Shown here in pieces: positions 35,384 to 47,329 of a stretch of DNA of 64,000 nt. Position numbers and translations under genes: made by a program. This DNA is from Callorhinus ursinus (Eukaryota; Chordata; Mammalia; Carnivora; Otariidae), in NCBI RefSeq assembly GCF_003265705.1, contig NW_020312968.1, positions 5,145,184 through 5,209,183 of the forward strand, given 5' to 3'. Position 1 is the first letter of the stretch. Each line of letters opens with the position of its first letter. Under the pieces are notes generated by a model. That model had not been told where the DNA came from. It was given only the letters and a program-made list of their open reading frames with translations, and did no database searches.

Positions 35384-35835
35384 TTAATTTTATTTTTTTA
35401 TGTTATGTTATACATTACATCATTAGTTCTTTTTTTTTTTAATTTTTTTATTGTTATGTTAATCACCCTATATTACNNNNNNNNNNNNNNNNNNNNNNNN
35501 NNNNNNNNNNNNNNNNNNNNNNNNNNNNNNNNNNNNNNNNNNNNNNNNNNNNNNNNNNNNNNNNNNNNNNNNNNNNAGCAACCCTCAGTTTGTTTCCTCA
35601 GATTAAGAGTCTCTTATGGTTTGTCTCCCTCTCTGGTTTCATCTTGTTTCATTTTTTTCCTTCTTTCCCCTGTGATCCTCTGTCTTGTTTCTCAAATTCC
35701 TCATATCAGTGAGATCATATGATATTTGTCTTTCTCTGATTGACTTTTTTCACTTAGCATAATACCCTTTAGTTCCATCCATGTCGTTGCAAATGGCAAG
35801 ATTTTGTTGTTTTTGATGGCTGCATAATATTCCAC
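35384..35835 (-). mobile_element. Young carnivore LINE-1 3' end containing a 100-N gap
   Basis: T-rich start, 'attgttatgttaatcaccct', then N at 35477-35576, then 'tttcacttagcataatac' and 'tgtcgttgcaaatggcaaga'. Target duplication ACAATCCTCTTT at 35368 and 35836. A 105-codon frame spans the N run and is an artefact. Confidence 0.9.
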
Positions 35836-36537
35836 ACAATCCTCTTTCTTCACTAGCAAGGACCACTGTTAAAATATTATGACTTGAAGTGCACTTATTA
35901 GAAAACATTTCATTTTATGTTCATACTCATAAGTTTAATTTTTCTTTTGCATTTATGTACACATAAATGTGTCTCTGGGTGTGTATACACAGGCACAAAC
36001 ACTTACACATTTATATTATATAAATATATACAAATATTCTACAAATTGCTCTTTTTTTCCCCCATAGCAAATAGAACTGCTGGATCTAAGGTTTAACATT
36101 TAACATTTTGGGGGTTATGGCCAACCCCCAAAATGTCCTTTTCCAATTTCAATTGTCACAGTGGTGTACAAAGCGTTCATTTTCTCTTACCCTCACCAAC
36201 CCAGAGTCATTCTCCCCTTTAGCATTTTGTATCCATTGTTGTTTTAATTTGCATTTCCCTGATCTCCACTGATGTTGATGATCTTTCCATATGTTGATGG
36301 GCTCTTAGGAATTGTTCTATGTATTCTCTTTATCATTCTCTTGCTGATTTATAGGGACTATTTTATATGATATGGATATTAATCCTTTGTTGTAAACATG
36401 TACGTTGCAAACATTTCTGTCAGCAGCTTGTCTTCTAACCATATATTTGTGGTGTCTTTTTTCTTCTAAGAAATTTTATTTTTCTGTAACGTCCTAAAAA
36501 ATATTTTCCTTTCAGCTTCTGGGTTTTGTGTTTTTTT

Positions 36538-36730
36538 GTTTTAAAGATTTTATTTATTTCAGAGAGCGAGAGAGAGTAGGGAGGGGCAGAGGGAGAGGAC
36601 AGAGAGAATCCTAAGCAGACATTTGCTGAGCGCAGAGCCCCAGGCAGGGCTTGATTTCATGACTCCAAGATCATGACCTGAGCCAAAAGTAAGAGTTGGA
36701 TGCTTAGCTAACTGACCCATCCAGGCGCCC
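36538..36730 (-). mobile_element. can-SINE ('agtaagagttgga' subtype)
   Basis: Target duplication GGGTTTTGTGTTTTT on both sides (36520 and 36734). Head end CCATCCAGGCGCCC. Confidence 0.9.
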
Positions 36731-36908
36731 TGTGGGTTTTGTGTTTTTTAATGAAGTTTTTCCTCAACTCCCCCACCATGATTATAAGAATATTCTGCCC
36801 TATTTTACTTAAGTGTTTTATAGTTTGGCTTTAGGTTTATTGCAGGATCTGAACTCTCTTTTTTGGTACGCTGTAGGTAGGAATCTAACTTATCTTTAAC
36901 TACTTGGT

Positions 36909-37095
36909 GTAATGCAGTCAGAACGCTTGGGTCCATTTTCCAGCTCTGTTATTTGCTTGTAGTTATGTACTATTCGACTTTCTGGGCCTCACAAAATGTG
37001 GATAACACTTTTACCTACTTCATAAGATTGTGGGATGGATGACATGAGTTATTACATGAAAAATACTTAAAATAGTTCCTGGAATAGTATAAACC
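36909..37095 (+). mobile_element. MIR SINE
   Basis: 'cagtcagaacgcttgggtcc', 'ctctgttatttgcttgtagt', 'aaaatgtggataacactttt', 'agttcctggaatagtat'. Confidence 0.75.
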
Positions 37096-38559
37096 CTTCT
37101 TCATGTATACTTCATGTATAGCCCTGCCCCCCCAAACCCAAAACAAAAATCAACAAAACAAATCCAATCCTTTCTCTAGTGAATTGATAGAAAAATTTCT
37201 ATTACATAAATGGGTCTTTTTTTATTGTATTCTGTTTCATTGAACTTTTTCTGTCAATTCCCTCTGTTTTAATTACTATAACTTTAAGATATATTTGCTC
37301 TTTGGAAGGGCATTTTTTTTTAAATTGGTGTTCTCGCATGTGTTTTTTTGTACAGCTGAGTTTTAGAATTATCTTGTTAAGTTCCATAAGAGACGTCTTG
37401 TTGAGTTCAATAAGAAATCTTAAATTCCATACAAATTTGGTTTAAGATTGTGTTACATTTATAAATTACTTTAGGGAGAATTGATATCTTCATGATATTG
37501 AGTTTTCCTGTGAACATGGTGTGTTGCTCCAAAAATTTAAGTCTTCTTTTCTGTGCTTCAGTAAAATGTTATCATTTTATTCATATCTTGCCTTTCTGAT
37601 TATAAGCTGGCTGCATTACTCCAGATGTTGTTACTGTTAAGAGTCAAGTCCAGAGGGGCAATGTGAGAGTCTCACTGTATCTCAATAATTTTGACTTGGA
37701 CAAGTTCCCATCTTTGAACCAATCACTGTAACAAGAAGAATGTGATATACAACTGGTTTAAGTTTAGTTCACGTACCCCACTGCAAACTCCTGGGTGACA
37801 GGAAAATTACCCAAGAGAGTAGAATGAATGCAACATCAATTATTCCAATTTGGATGCATATTGATATTTGATCTGATTTTTTTTTTTACTAGGTTTGTCA
37901 GTATTTTCCTCAGGAGGTACTTCTAGATTGTATGCTTTCAGAGTTCCTGGGTATCTGAAACTGTCTCTTTTTTCTTGTTTATATGATTTATAAAATGTTT
38001 AAAATGTCATTCCATTGTCTTATCTTATTTTTCTGTAGTAAATGAGAAATTTGAAGCCTGCCTGATTTTCTTTACTTTTAAATAACGAACTCTGTTTCTA
38101 AAAGAAGCATGTAATATTTTCCTTTATCCTTGGAGTTAAAGCTTTCATCAAGAGGGCTAGGTTTAATATGATTTTTGATATATGAGTCTTAAGTATTTAG
38201 CTTAGTTTCTTCCAATAGCTTTGTGATTCTTGCTTTTTTCCCTCCTCTTTCTGGAACTTCTATTCTGTGTATTATATCTAGATTTATCTTCCATTAAGTT
38301 TTATTTTCATTCATGATTTTCACTGTATATATATATATAAATAATCAAATACATAATTAAATATACATAATCAAATATATAATGGAATGCATGTGTGGGC
38401 ATATATGTGTTTGCATATACAAGAGCTCCTTCATCTGGTGTTTGGTGTCATTTAATTGGTGGTTTGTTCTATTACTTGATTCCTCCACAGAGGGTTTAAA
38501 AAAGGAAACCATGTCTATTTTATTTCCAAAATTTTGTTTTATTGACTTCCCTCTCCCTT

Positions 38560-38665
38560 CCCCTTTCTTTTTACCTTTCCCTCCCTCCCTCTCTTCCTTC
38601 CTCCTTTCCTTCCTTCCTTCCTTTCCTTCCTTCCACCTTTCTTTCTGCCCTTCTCTTCTTCCTTC
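38560..38665 (+). repeat. CCTT/CCCT-rich simple repeat
   Basis: Imperfect TTCC/CCTT tract. Confidence 0.85.
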
Positions 38666-39779
38666 TATTAAGATAATTAGTTTCTTTAAATTCCACTCAG
38701 TCTTCCTTAATAGGAGCTTCTGTTCTGGTCACTAGCTTGGTCTCCCTTCTTGAAATAACCAAGGCTCACTAAATAATTTGTGTTTTGTTTTTCTTTGTCA
38801 ACCTATGCAAGTTGGGGGGTGAGAGCATCTTGGGAAGTGCTATATTGGCAGGCAGTGGAGACAAAAGAAGTAGTTCATTTCCCAATTAGCTGGTGGGCAT
38901 TTTTTCAGTAGTCTTTCTCTAGGACCGAGGAACAAGATGGCAGGGATACTTTTTTCATGAACTGAGTGGATCCTCTTACTAATTTGTTGTGACCTTTAAA
39001 AATCACCTTCAACTTCAGGATTGAAGTTCTCTGCTCCATGCTTTGCTAGAGAGGCTGACTTCCTCTCAGTCTGGTTCTTACTGTCTTGTGGAATGCAAGA
39101 ACCTCCTACACGTCTTTTCTGGGTGCTACTGAAACTACATCCTCAGAAGTTTGTAGGGTCTTCTTCAGGCTTTAGAAGCAGGCCATGTTTCTCCCACCTC
39201 CTTCCCACTTCCCTACACACCTATTACTGTTTGAGCTATAAGTTTGCTGAGAAAGGAAGCAAAGTGATTGCATTCAGACCACCATTTTCTGAGAATTACC
39301 TCCCATTTATCTTTAGATAGGAATATACTCAAGAGGATCTGAGGCTACTGTAAGTCCATTCCTCTCTAGCAAATGTAAGATGCATTACCTATTTTAGTAT
39401 ATTATTTGCCTTTTGAAATATCTATTCCTGAGCTCATGTAACCTCAAGTAATTTATTTCTCTTTGTTCAAATTAATGCTAGGCATCTGGAGGATATAACA
39501 GTTTTTTTTTGTTTGTTTGTTTTTAGAATATGTTATTCATTAACTGTTCCTTAGGTGCAATGAAAGTTCATTCTTCCAAATCATTTATTCATTCGACAAA
39601 CAGATTTTAATGCCTTCTTTTTGCCAGTCACTGCATTCAATCCTTAAATGTCTTCCAGGAAGCCTCACCTCTCATTAGGTAGCACAGATATCCTGGGGAG
39701 AGGGCTGTCATGTGAGCTTGTCTATTCTGTCGCTTGACTTAATACAATTTTCATTTGTCAACTTTCAGAATGTTTTATA

Positions 39780-40210
39780 GCTTTTGCAGTAGATTGAAAA
39801 CATGGTCAGAATCCTAATTCCACATCCCAAACTTTTACAATGCCACTTTGCAGTTCCTCCCATCAGAATGTGGAGTCTATTTCTCCATTCTTTGAATCTG
39901 GACTGGGCTTGTCACTCACTTTGGCTAAAACATGTGGCAAAGTGACAATGTACCGGTTTTGAGCGTAGGCCATTTGAGGTCTGGCAGGCTTCAGCTTTCT
40001 TCCTTAGATCCGGGTGATCACTATGGGAGCCAGTTTGGGCTGGCTGGCCTGCTGGAGTGGAGATGAGCTATTTTGGCTGAGACCAGCTGAACCACCCAGC
40101 TAAGCTCAGCCCAACTTGCCAACTTGCAGAATTGTGAGCTAAATAAATGATTGTTCTAAGCCATTATGTTCTGGGATGTTTTTTAAGCAGAAAAAGATTA
40201 CTGATACAAT
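39780..40210 (+). mobile_element. ERVL-MaLR LTR (MLT1-like)
   Basis: Ends 'agaattgtgagctaaataaa', 'taagccattatgttctggga', 'aaaaagattactgatacaat', the standard 3' pattern of MaLR LTRs. A solitary LTR without internal genes. Confidence 0.65.
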
Positions 40211-40299
40211 ATTGAAGTTAAATTGATAATTTCATTCTATTCACTCCTAATAGGACCTCTGTGATGGGCATTTTGTTTCAATTACTTCTACTTCATTGA

Positions 40300-40440
40300 A
40301 TCTGTATCTATATCATCTGTATCTATATTTATAATATTTAATATTAATATTTAATATAATAAATATAATATTTATAATATTTGTATTATAACATATGTAT
40401 GTATTATCTATATCTAAATATATTTGTATCTCCATCTATA
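40300..40440. repeat. AT-rich low-complexity tract
   Basis: Runs of TATCTATATC and TAATATTTAATATTAATATT, partly self-complementary. Confidence 0.85.
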
Positions 40441-40444
40441 TTAG

Positions 40445-41515
40445 GAGGGCAAGCTCAGTCTGAACCAGAATTCAGAGACTAATAAGTCCAATAAACAGCT
40501 GAGCTGGGTGTTATCACAAACATACATTTGGATGACAATTTGCATTAGAAGGAAGAGAGGTTATAATGAGGACATTATCAAATGAGTACCTCAAGAAAGA
40601 GAGGTGTCTATTCTCAAGCTCAGCATCATGGGCCATATATGGGCCCTAAGGGCATTCTCCTCATTTCTGGAACATAATTTCTTTTTGGTGCATTGATGAT
40701 TCAAAGGAATATATCCTTGTCTTGACAACTTGAGGTTCATATGCCAGGAGGCTCTGACTTAATGGAGGGCATCAACAGAGTGGCAAGAGAAAGGTATGAT
40801 CTTAAAGAGGAGTTACAGGTGATGGAGGAGAGTGTGTGGGGAGAGGGGACTTGAGAGAACTCTGTGAGCTAAGCGCACCACAAAGAGTGACAAAAATGAT
40901 TGTGGGGAACTTGGTTGGGAGAGGCAGATAGATAGTGAAACCAGAGTTTTAATATTTATATGAATTTACTGCTTTCCATTGGCTGGTGTATTCTGAAGCT
41001 TTTAGGTCATTGTAATAACCAATCATTTATTACCAATACTCCTTTCAATTTTCTTTTAACTGCATGCTGGAGTTAAATACAAAAAATAGGCTGTTACAAG
41101 GAAGGTGTTAATAAAAAATGATTACCCTAATGCCAACTGATAACAATAGATTTTTAAAAGTGAAGAAAGTCTGAAGGCAAAATGTACAGACAGAAGTAAA
41201 AATAGTCAGATAGCAAGTAAAAGGTACTTATTTGTCATAAATGATATAGAGAATGGATTAGTGAAGGGAGAGTAATGTATTATCTGGAAGTGTTTTTGTT
41301 TGTTTGTTTCTTAATTGAAATATTTCTTTAATTGGAAATACTTCAATACAGGAAATAACCTTAAATTTACAGAATATTTTCACATATTGAATCTGTCACA
41401 ATAATAAAAGAGAAGCAAGGAATGAATTTGATGAACACAAATCCATGCATACAAAATTGTATTTATAAAGCTTATTTTTCCTTAGAAATTATGGCTAAAA
41501 AGTAATCTTTTCTAC
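40445..41515. other. No recognised features
   Basis: Mixed composition, no repeat family or gene recognised. Confidence 0.4.
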
Positions 41516-41524
41516 TATATTTAT

Positions 41525-41960
41525 TTATTTATTTATTTATTTACTTTTTTAAATTATGTTATGTTAATCACCATACATTACATCATTAGTTTTTGATGTA
41601 GTGTTCCATGATTCACTGTTTGCATATAACACCCAGTGCTCCACGCAGAACGTGCCCTCTTTAATACCCATCACCAGGCTAGCCCATCCCCCCACCCCCT
41701 CCCCTCTAGAACCCTCAGTTTGTTTCTCAGAGTCCATTGTCTCTCATGGTTCGTCTCCTCCTCTGATTTCTCCCGCTTCATTTTTCCCTTCCTACTATCT
41801 TCTATTTTTTTTTTAACATATAATGTATTAGTTGTTTCAGGGGTACAGGTCTGTGATTCAACAGTCTTACACAATTCACAGCACTCACCATAGCACATAC
41901 CCTCCCCAGTGTCTACCACCCAGCCACCCCATCCCTCCCATCCCCCACCACTCCAGCAGT
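41525..41960 (-). mobile_element. Young carnivore LINE-1 3' end, 5'-truncated
   Basis: T-rich start, 'atgttaatcaccatacatta', 'cacccagtgctccacgcaga', 'cagccaccccatccctccca'. The same family and the same strand as 35384-35835 and 50846-51419. No target duplication seen. Confidence 0.9.
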
Positions 41961-42467
41961 GTTGTGTTGTTTTTTTAAAGTTACACTACATAGGTCAGGA
42001 TTTAATTTAGCTTTTCTTGAAATTCTTTAGTTCATCATTGCAGTACTATTTATGACTACTGAAACTCAACATACCTTATAGAGTCAGACATTTTCTGTTG
42101 AACTTCCTAAGCTGAAAAAACAAAACTATCTCAGAACATAATAATTATTATATTCAAGAAAAATTCCAAAAGCATTATTTCATAAAGAAAAGAGTTTACC
42201 TTAACTACAACAAGTTCTAATTAAAATAAAAATAGTCAAAGATAAAGGAAAACTGCATCACATGAATGGAGTGCTCTGTCTTTTAGATGGCACCAAATTC
42301 TTTCGGTTTTTCCTTCTACTTTATTAACTACTTCTTTTTGGTGCTTAAATGTTCTTCAAGAGTTGATCCTTACCTCTCTTTTCTCTCATTTTCTCCATGA
42401 CAAATCTCATCTAATCTAATGATGTGACAATGCAAATGACTCCTTCCTTCCTCCCTTCCTCCCTTTT

Positions 42468-42770
42468 TATGTTAGTTCCAGGCATACCACATACTGATTC
42501 AGTAATTCTCTACATTACTCAGTGTTCACCATGATAAATGTAGTCACCACGTGTCACCCTACATTAGCACAATATTACTGACATTTCTGTGACTTACTTA
42601 TTTTACAACCGAAAGTTTGTATCTCTTAATCCTTTTTGTCTATTTCACTCCTCCTCCCACCCATCTCTGCCCTAGCAACCACAAGTTTATTCTCTGTATT
42701 TAATAATCTGTTTTTTGTTTGTTCATTTGTCTTGTTTTTCAGATTCCCCGCAGAAGTGAAATCCTATTCT
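42468..42770 (-). mobile_element. LINE-1 3' UTR fragment, cut by a SINE
   Basis: 'atgttagttccaggcatacc', 'ctacattactcagtgttcac', 'atctcttaatcctttttgtc', 'cgcagaagtgaaatcctatt'. Confidence 0.75.
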
Positions 42771-42965
42771 TCTTCTTCTTTTTTTTTTAGGATTTTATTT
42801 ATTTATTTGGCAGAGAGAGAGCACAAGTAGGGGGAGGGGCAGGCAGACGGAGAGGGAGAAGCAGACTCCCTGCTGAGCAGGGAGCCCGATGCTCCATCCC
42901 AGGACCCTGGGATCATGACCTGAGCCGAAGGCACACGCTTAACGACTGAGCCACCCAGGCGCCCC
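42771..42965 (-). mobile_element. can-SINE with 14-bp target duplication
   Basis: TGAAATCCTATTCT at 42757-42770 and 42966-42979. Head end GAGCCACCCAGGCGCCCC. Confidence 0.95.
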
Positions 42966-43124
42966 TGAAATCCTATTCTTTACCTCCACTTTTATCCCTT
43001 CTCTGAGGGGTTCCATTTCTGATGTTGACGACTCCTCAGTTCTCATATCCTATAGTATCTCCAACACCATTCATCCAATCTGAATTAACTCACCATCTCT
43101 TTCCTTTTTCCTTAACTTGCTATC

Positions 43125-43125
43125 C

Positions 43126-43156
<31 letters not shown>

Positions 43157-43318
43157 GAACGAGAGAGCGAGTGAGAGAGAGCACACAGGGGGAGGGGCGG
43201 ACGGATAGAGAGAGAGAGAGTCTCAAGCAGGCTCCACACTCAGCTTGGACCCTGAGATCATAACCTGAGCCGAAATCAAGAGTCCAGCTCTCAACCAACT
43301 GATCCACCCAGGTGTCCC
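43125..43318 (-). mobile_element. can-SINE ('aaatcaagagt' subtype) with (CT)n tail
   Basis: AACTTGCTATC at 43114-43124 and 43319-43329. A (CT)n run lies at the tail end. Confidence 0.95.
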
Positions 43319-43919
43319 AACTTGCTATCTTTTAATGACACTGAATGCTGATTATCAACTACCTTCAAAGTCACAGACTTTGATCTCTTTTTGTATACCC
43401 TAACCAAAAGGTTGTCAAGTTCTGAGACATCTAGAGTCTATGACTACTTGCAGCTGTTCCTTCCCTTATACTCCTTCTGCAACTGTCCTAGTTTAGATAT
43501 CACTACATCTTACCTGGACCATGGTACTAGCCATCTCACTTGTCACTACTTTTATTTACTTTCATTTTTTTTAGTTCATTTGTCTTCCAATTACTTTGAT
43601 TACAATATGTATCTCCTTATTTAAGACCTCAAAATGTTTCCTACTGTTCTTGAATAAAACCCAAATGTATTATCAGTCATTTAAACCTCTTCATCAAGAC
43701 AGACCACTCCAGACCTATTTCCAATTGAATTTCTTTTGGTGTCAAAAGATCTAGTCAAACTCTTCTCCATATAACTTCCCTGTGCATGTACAATGATTTC
43801 CCACCCTTGTTCCTTTTTTTCTGTATTTCTTATAGTACTGGATATTTTTTTCCATGTCAAAATACCCATATTATTCTTATCCATAAAATTCTAGTTCTAA
43901 TATAACCTCTATTGAATTT

Positions 43920-43990
43920 AGCTAAAATATACCAAGCATTTATGCTACATTCTATGCTAAGTACATTATCTCGTTTACTTTTGGAACATT
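43920..43990 (-). mobile_element. MIR fragment
   Basis: 'ccaagcatttatgctacatt' to 'ctaagtacattatctcgttt' resembles antisense MIR. Confidence 0.45.
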
Positions 43991-44472
43991 ACTATTCTTC
44001 TATTCTTATTACACATTAATATTTTTATTATACATTGCTATAAATGTGTCTCTTACAGAACTGTGGCATAAGTTGTATTTAATTCATCTTGGCATTTTTT
44101 AAGTTCTTTGGGAAGGAAGGGTAGATGTTCAATCAATATGGATGCACAAATTAAATATATTAATAATGTTTTCAGTGGTTCTACTACATTTATTCCTACT
44201 CTGCATTGTCAAGGATTTAAGAGAGCTTAAATTTTTTAATATGATTTTTTAAAGGACATAGAGTAAAGAAAGGAAAAATAAAGTGAAGTCGTGTGTAAGG
44301 CTGGTTCACAGTAAATATGAAGTATGGTTTAGTAGAGTTTGTCAGAGGTGGACCACACATTTGGTGGTTAGCCAAGGCAAAAAGATCATTTATTTACAGT
44401 ATAACCAATTTCATGAGATGAAAATAAGTAACTTACTGATAAGAAGCTCAATTCTTAAGGAAGATTCTCTTT

Positions 44473-44664
44473 GGGGCGCCTGGGTGGCTCAGTTGGTTAA
44501 GCAACTGCCTTCGGCTCAGGTCATGATCCTGGAGTCTCAGGATCGAGTCCCATATTGGGCTCCTTGCTCAGCAGGAAGTCTGCTTCTCCCTCTGACCCTC
44601 CCCCCTCATGTGCTCTCTCTCTCTCTCTCTCTCAAATAAATAAATACAATCTTTAAAAAAAAAA
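44473..44664 (+). mobile_element. can-SINE with 14-bp target duplication
   Basis: Head GGGGCGCCTGGGTGGCTCAG. GGAAGATTCTCTTT (44459) and GGAGGATTCTCTTT (44665) flank it. A 118-codon frame at 44283-44639 reads into the SINE and is not a gene. Confidence 0.95.
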
Positions 44665-44765
44665 GGAGGATTCTCTTTGAATCTTCAACACCAGATTTAA
44701 AGTACAAGGGATGTAAGTTACCTTAAAAACCAAACTTCTCCTCAGTGTTACTTTCTCAAGAATGA

Positions 44766-44797
44766 GAGGGAGAGGGAGAAGCAGACTCCCCGCTGAG
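44766..44797 (-). mobile_element. Small can-SINE fragment
   Basis: 'gggagaagcagactccccgc' is SINE body sequence without head or tail. GTAAGTTACC occurs at 44712-44721 and again just after the fragment. Confidence 0.7.
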
Positions 44798-44809
44798 GTA
44801 AGTTACCAC

Positions 44810-46190
44810 AGAATAGAAATAACCATACACAAAATGGACTTATTTCAAGAGTGGTAGACAGGGTCATACATTATTCAGGTGACAACTGTACTGAGCTGTT
44901 TCAGTAAATTGTAGAGGGCATGATAATATGCTTCATGTACTCTTCTTTCTCCTCTCATTTTAAACAGAAAAGAAAAGAACAATTCAGTGTTGTGATGGGT
45001 TCCTTAAGATACTTGGAAATTATTAGCTACATAGGGGGTCCTTATTATAGTCCTTCCACACAATGGAAGGAATGACAAATACTATCACAGTATGATTATA
45101 AATTTCTATGATATCAAAACCATAATCACAGCTATTGTGGTTAGCATGATGGTGGACAGTAGCAATAGTACACATACATGTGCACATGTATGAACACACA
45201 CATACATTTCAATATATGTTGTTACTTCACAAAATAGTCTATGACCAGCTATTTAAACTCAGCTTTTTTCTCTCTCAAGGTTTAATCCTTTTTGTCAGAA
45301 AATTGTCACTCACAATGATTATTCTGCTTTTGAGATGATTAGACATATTTCATTACTACAAATAAAGAAACTTCTTAACAAATTACTCCTTAAGAGTAAA
45401 TAAGAAATTGTGTGTGCTGACTTCAAAAAACCCTTGAATTTCCTACCTGGTGTTTACTGTCAAAAAGCACAATAGGCTTTCAAACAGGTTCTCATAAGGA
45501 AAAATTCTGTTTGTTTTGTCACACTTTTTCCATTAATTTAAAAACCAGTGAAAGCCTGAAAACCCTAGGAAGTGTGACAATAACCCCCAATTTTGAGTTT
45601 TCAAAATCTCTTGGGAAGCACATTTTGTGGATAATTGCAAGTGCTTTGTGAAAGAGCTTCAGAACTGCATGAGCTTCTGGATAAACTATATACTATTTTG
45701 GAGAACAAAAATATCTTTCTTATGCTGTCTCACACCCTCTGTTTGATGAGTCTCATCAATTTATGCCAGTGATGAAACTGACTGGTTCAGACAAACAGCT
45801 CTACAATGCTTATTGTTAAGTATCTCCTAAGAATCATGAAAATTAATCAAACATCTCCTAAAAGACCAAAAATTAGCCCAATAAAAAAATGATAATACCT
45901 TATATAAGTGTGGTTTTTGTGAAACTTGTCCACTTATGCATTGCTGGTGGCGTTGTGGATTGATGCAACCCATCTGAAAAGCACTGTGATATCCACTGCC
46001 ATTTAGCATTTGGCATATAGGACATCCATTCTCTTCCATACAACAATCTCGTTTTTGATGACCAGCCCCTAGCCCTGGTTAGATGATACATCTAAACCTC
46101 TGCTTATATTTCTCTTATGACCAAGTGCTAACTTCTCTCCTGAGACTTTGGGCTAGGTGTATGTGTATGTGTGTATGAAGACATTTGTCT
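44810..46190. other. No firm features
   Basis: 45900-46080 weakly resembles an old LINE 3' region, otherwise nothing recognised. Confidence 0.4.
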
Positions 46191-46194
46191 TTTA

Positions 46195-46385
46195 GATAAT
46201 AACTGCCATTATTCAGTAATTATTATTTTTATCAAACACTGTGATATGTACTTTCCATGTATTATCTCTTAATTTTTATAATACCCGTTTGATAGATATT
46301 ATTATACTCATTTTAGAGATGACAAAACTTGACCTTAGAAAGATTAGTTAACGTAGCCACATTACCAGCTTGCAAAACACTCAAC
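46195..46385 (-). mobile_element. MIR SINE
   Basis: 'gatatgtactttccatgtat', 'ctcattttagagatgacaaa', 'agaaagattagttaacgtag'. Confidence 0.65.
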
Positions 46386-47079
46386 TGACAAAATGCTGAG
46401 TTTGGAACATATGCAACTGACTCTAAGGCATATTAGCCTTAACTACTAAACTCTCAATTTTATTTAATTTTTTTAAGCTGAGCAGTGTTTGAGTTACTTG
46501 TGGACAAATCTTACTTCCCCAGATGTGGACTAAAGACCATTTAGAGTTGTCGTGTGCTGTCCGAATCACATTTAAAGGGAGCTGTTGAATCTTCATATAT
46601 GAATCTTTTGCGTGTCTCTCCTTTTCCAGCTGCCTGTATGTTTCCAAGAGTTTTTCTGTGCTTCCTTTTCTAGGACTTTGGTATAGGAAGCATGTCATGT
46701 GGGCACAGTACGTGCCACCTCAAGCTTCTCTTTGGCACCCCTGCTCTATACTGTCTACCTTTTGGCTACTCAATGGGATGAGTCATTCTGATAAATCTGT
46801 AGTTCCCGAAAAACTTCCCTTTGGTTGATCCTGGACCATAGATCCTACTTCAAAGCTGCCCGGTAGTCTGGGTTTGCAGGTTCCTTGTCCTTTTCTGAGA
46901 CCACCTTTGTTTAAGGCCTGCAGAGCAGAAGGGGCATCAGATAGATGCAAAGTAATGACACAAGAAGCATCAAAGAGGGACCTTTCACTAAAGATGTAAA
47001 GAAATGTAACCAGGATAGACCTGTACAGTGAAGTGAAGTGCAGGTGGACAGCTGAGACACTTTAGAGTATAAATAACAA

Positions 47080-47265
47080 GGGCACCTGGGTGGCTCAGTC
47101 ATTAAGCATCTGCCTTCAGCTCAGGTCATGATCCCAGGGTCCTGGGATTGAGCCCTGCTTCGGGCTCCCTGCCTGGCGGGAGGCCTTCTTCTCCCTCTCC
47201 CACTCCTCTTACTTGTGTTCCCTCTCTTGCTCTGTCAAATAAATAAATAAAATCTTTTAAAAAAA
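47080..47265 (+). mobile_element. can-SINE with target duplication
   Basis: Head GGGCACCTGGGTGGCTCAGT. AGAGTATAAATAACA (47064) and AGAGTGTAAATAACA (47266) flank it. Confidence 0.95.
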
Positions 47266-47329
47266 AGAGTGTAAATAACAGACACATCATCAGAATAATC
47301 TCATTTAATCTTCACACTATCCCTATCAT

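Larger units (their letters stand above)
36050..38300 (-). mobile_element. Old LINE-1 3' relics with nested SINE and MIR
   Basis: Antisense L1 phrases: 'aatttgcatttccctgatct', 'ttaatcctttgttgtaaaca', 'aattactataactttaagat', 'ttgatatcttcatgatattg'. Broken into pieces and without any intact frame. Confidence 0.6.

Noticed and set aside
35405..35722. 105-codon frame
   Set aside because: It spans 100 Ns inside a LINE-1.
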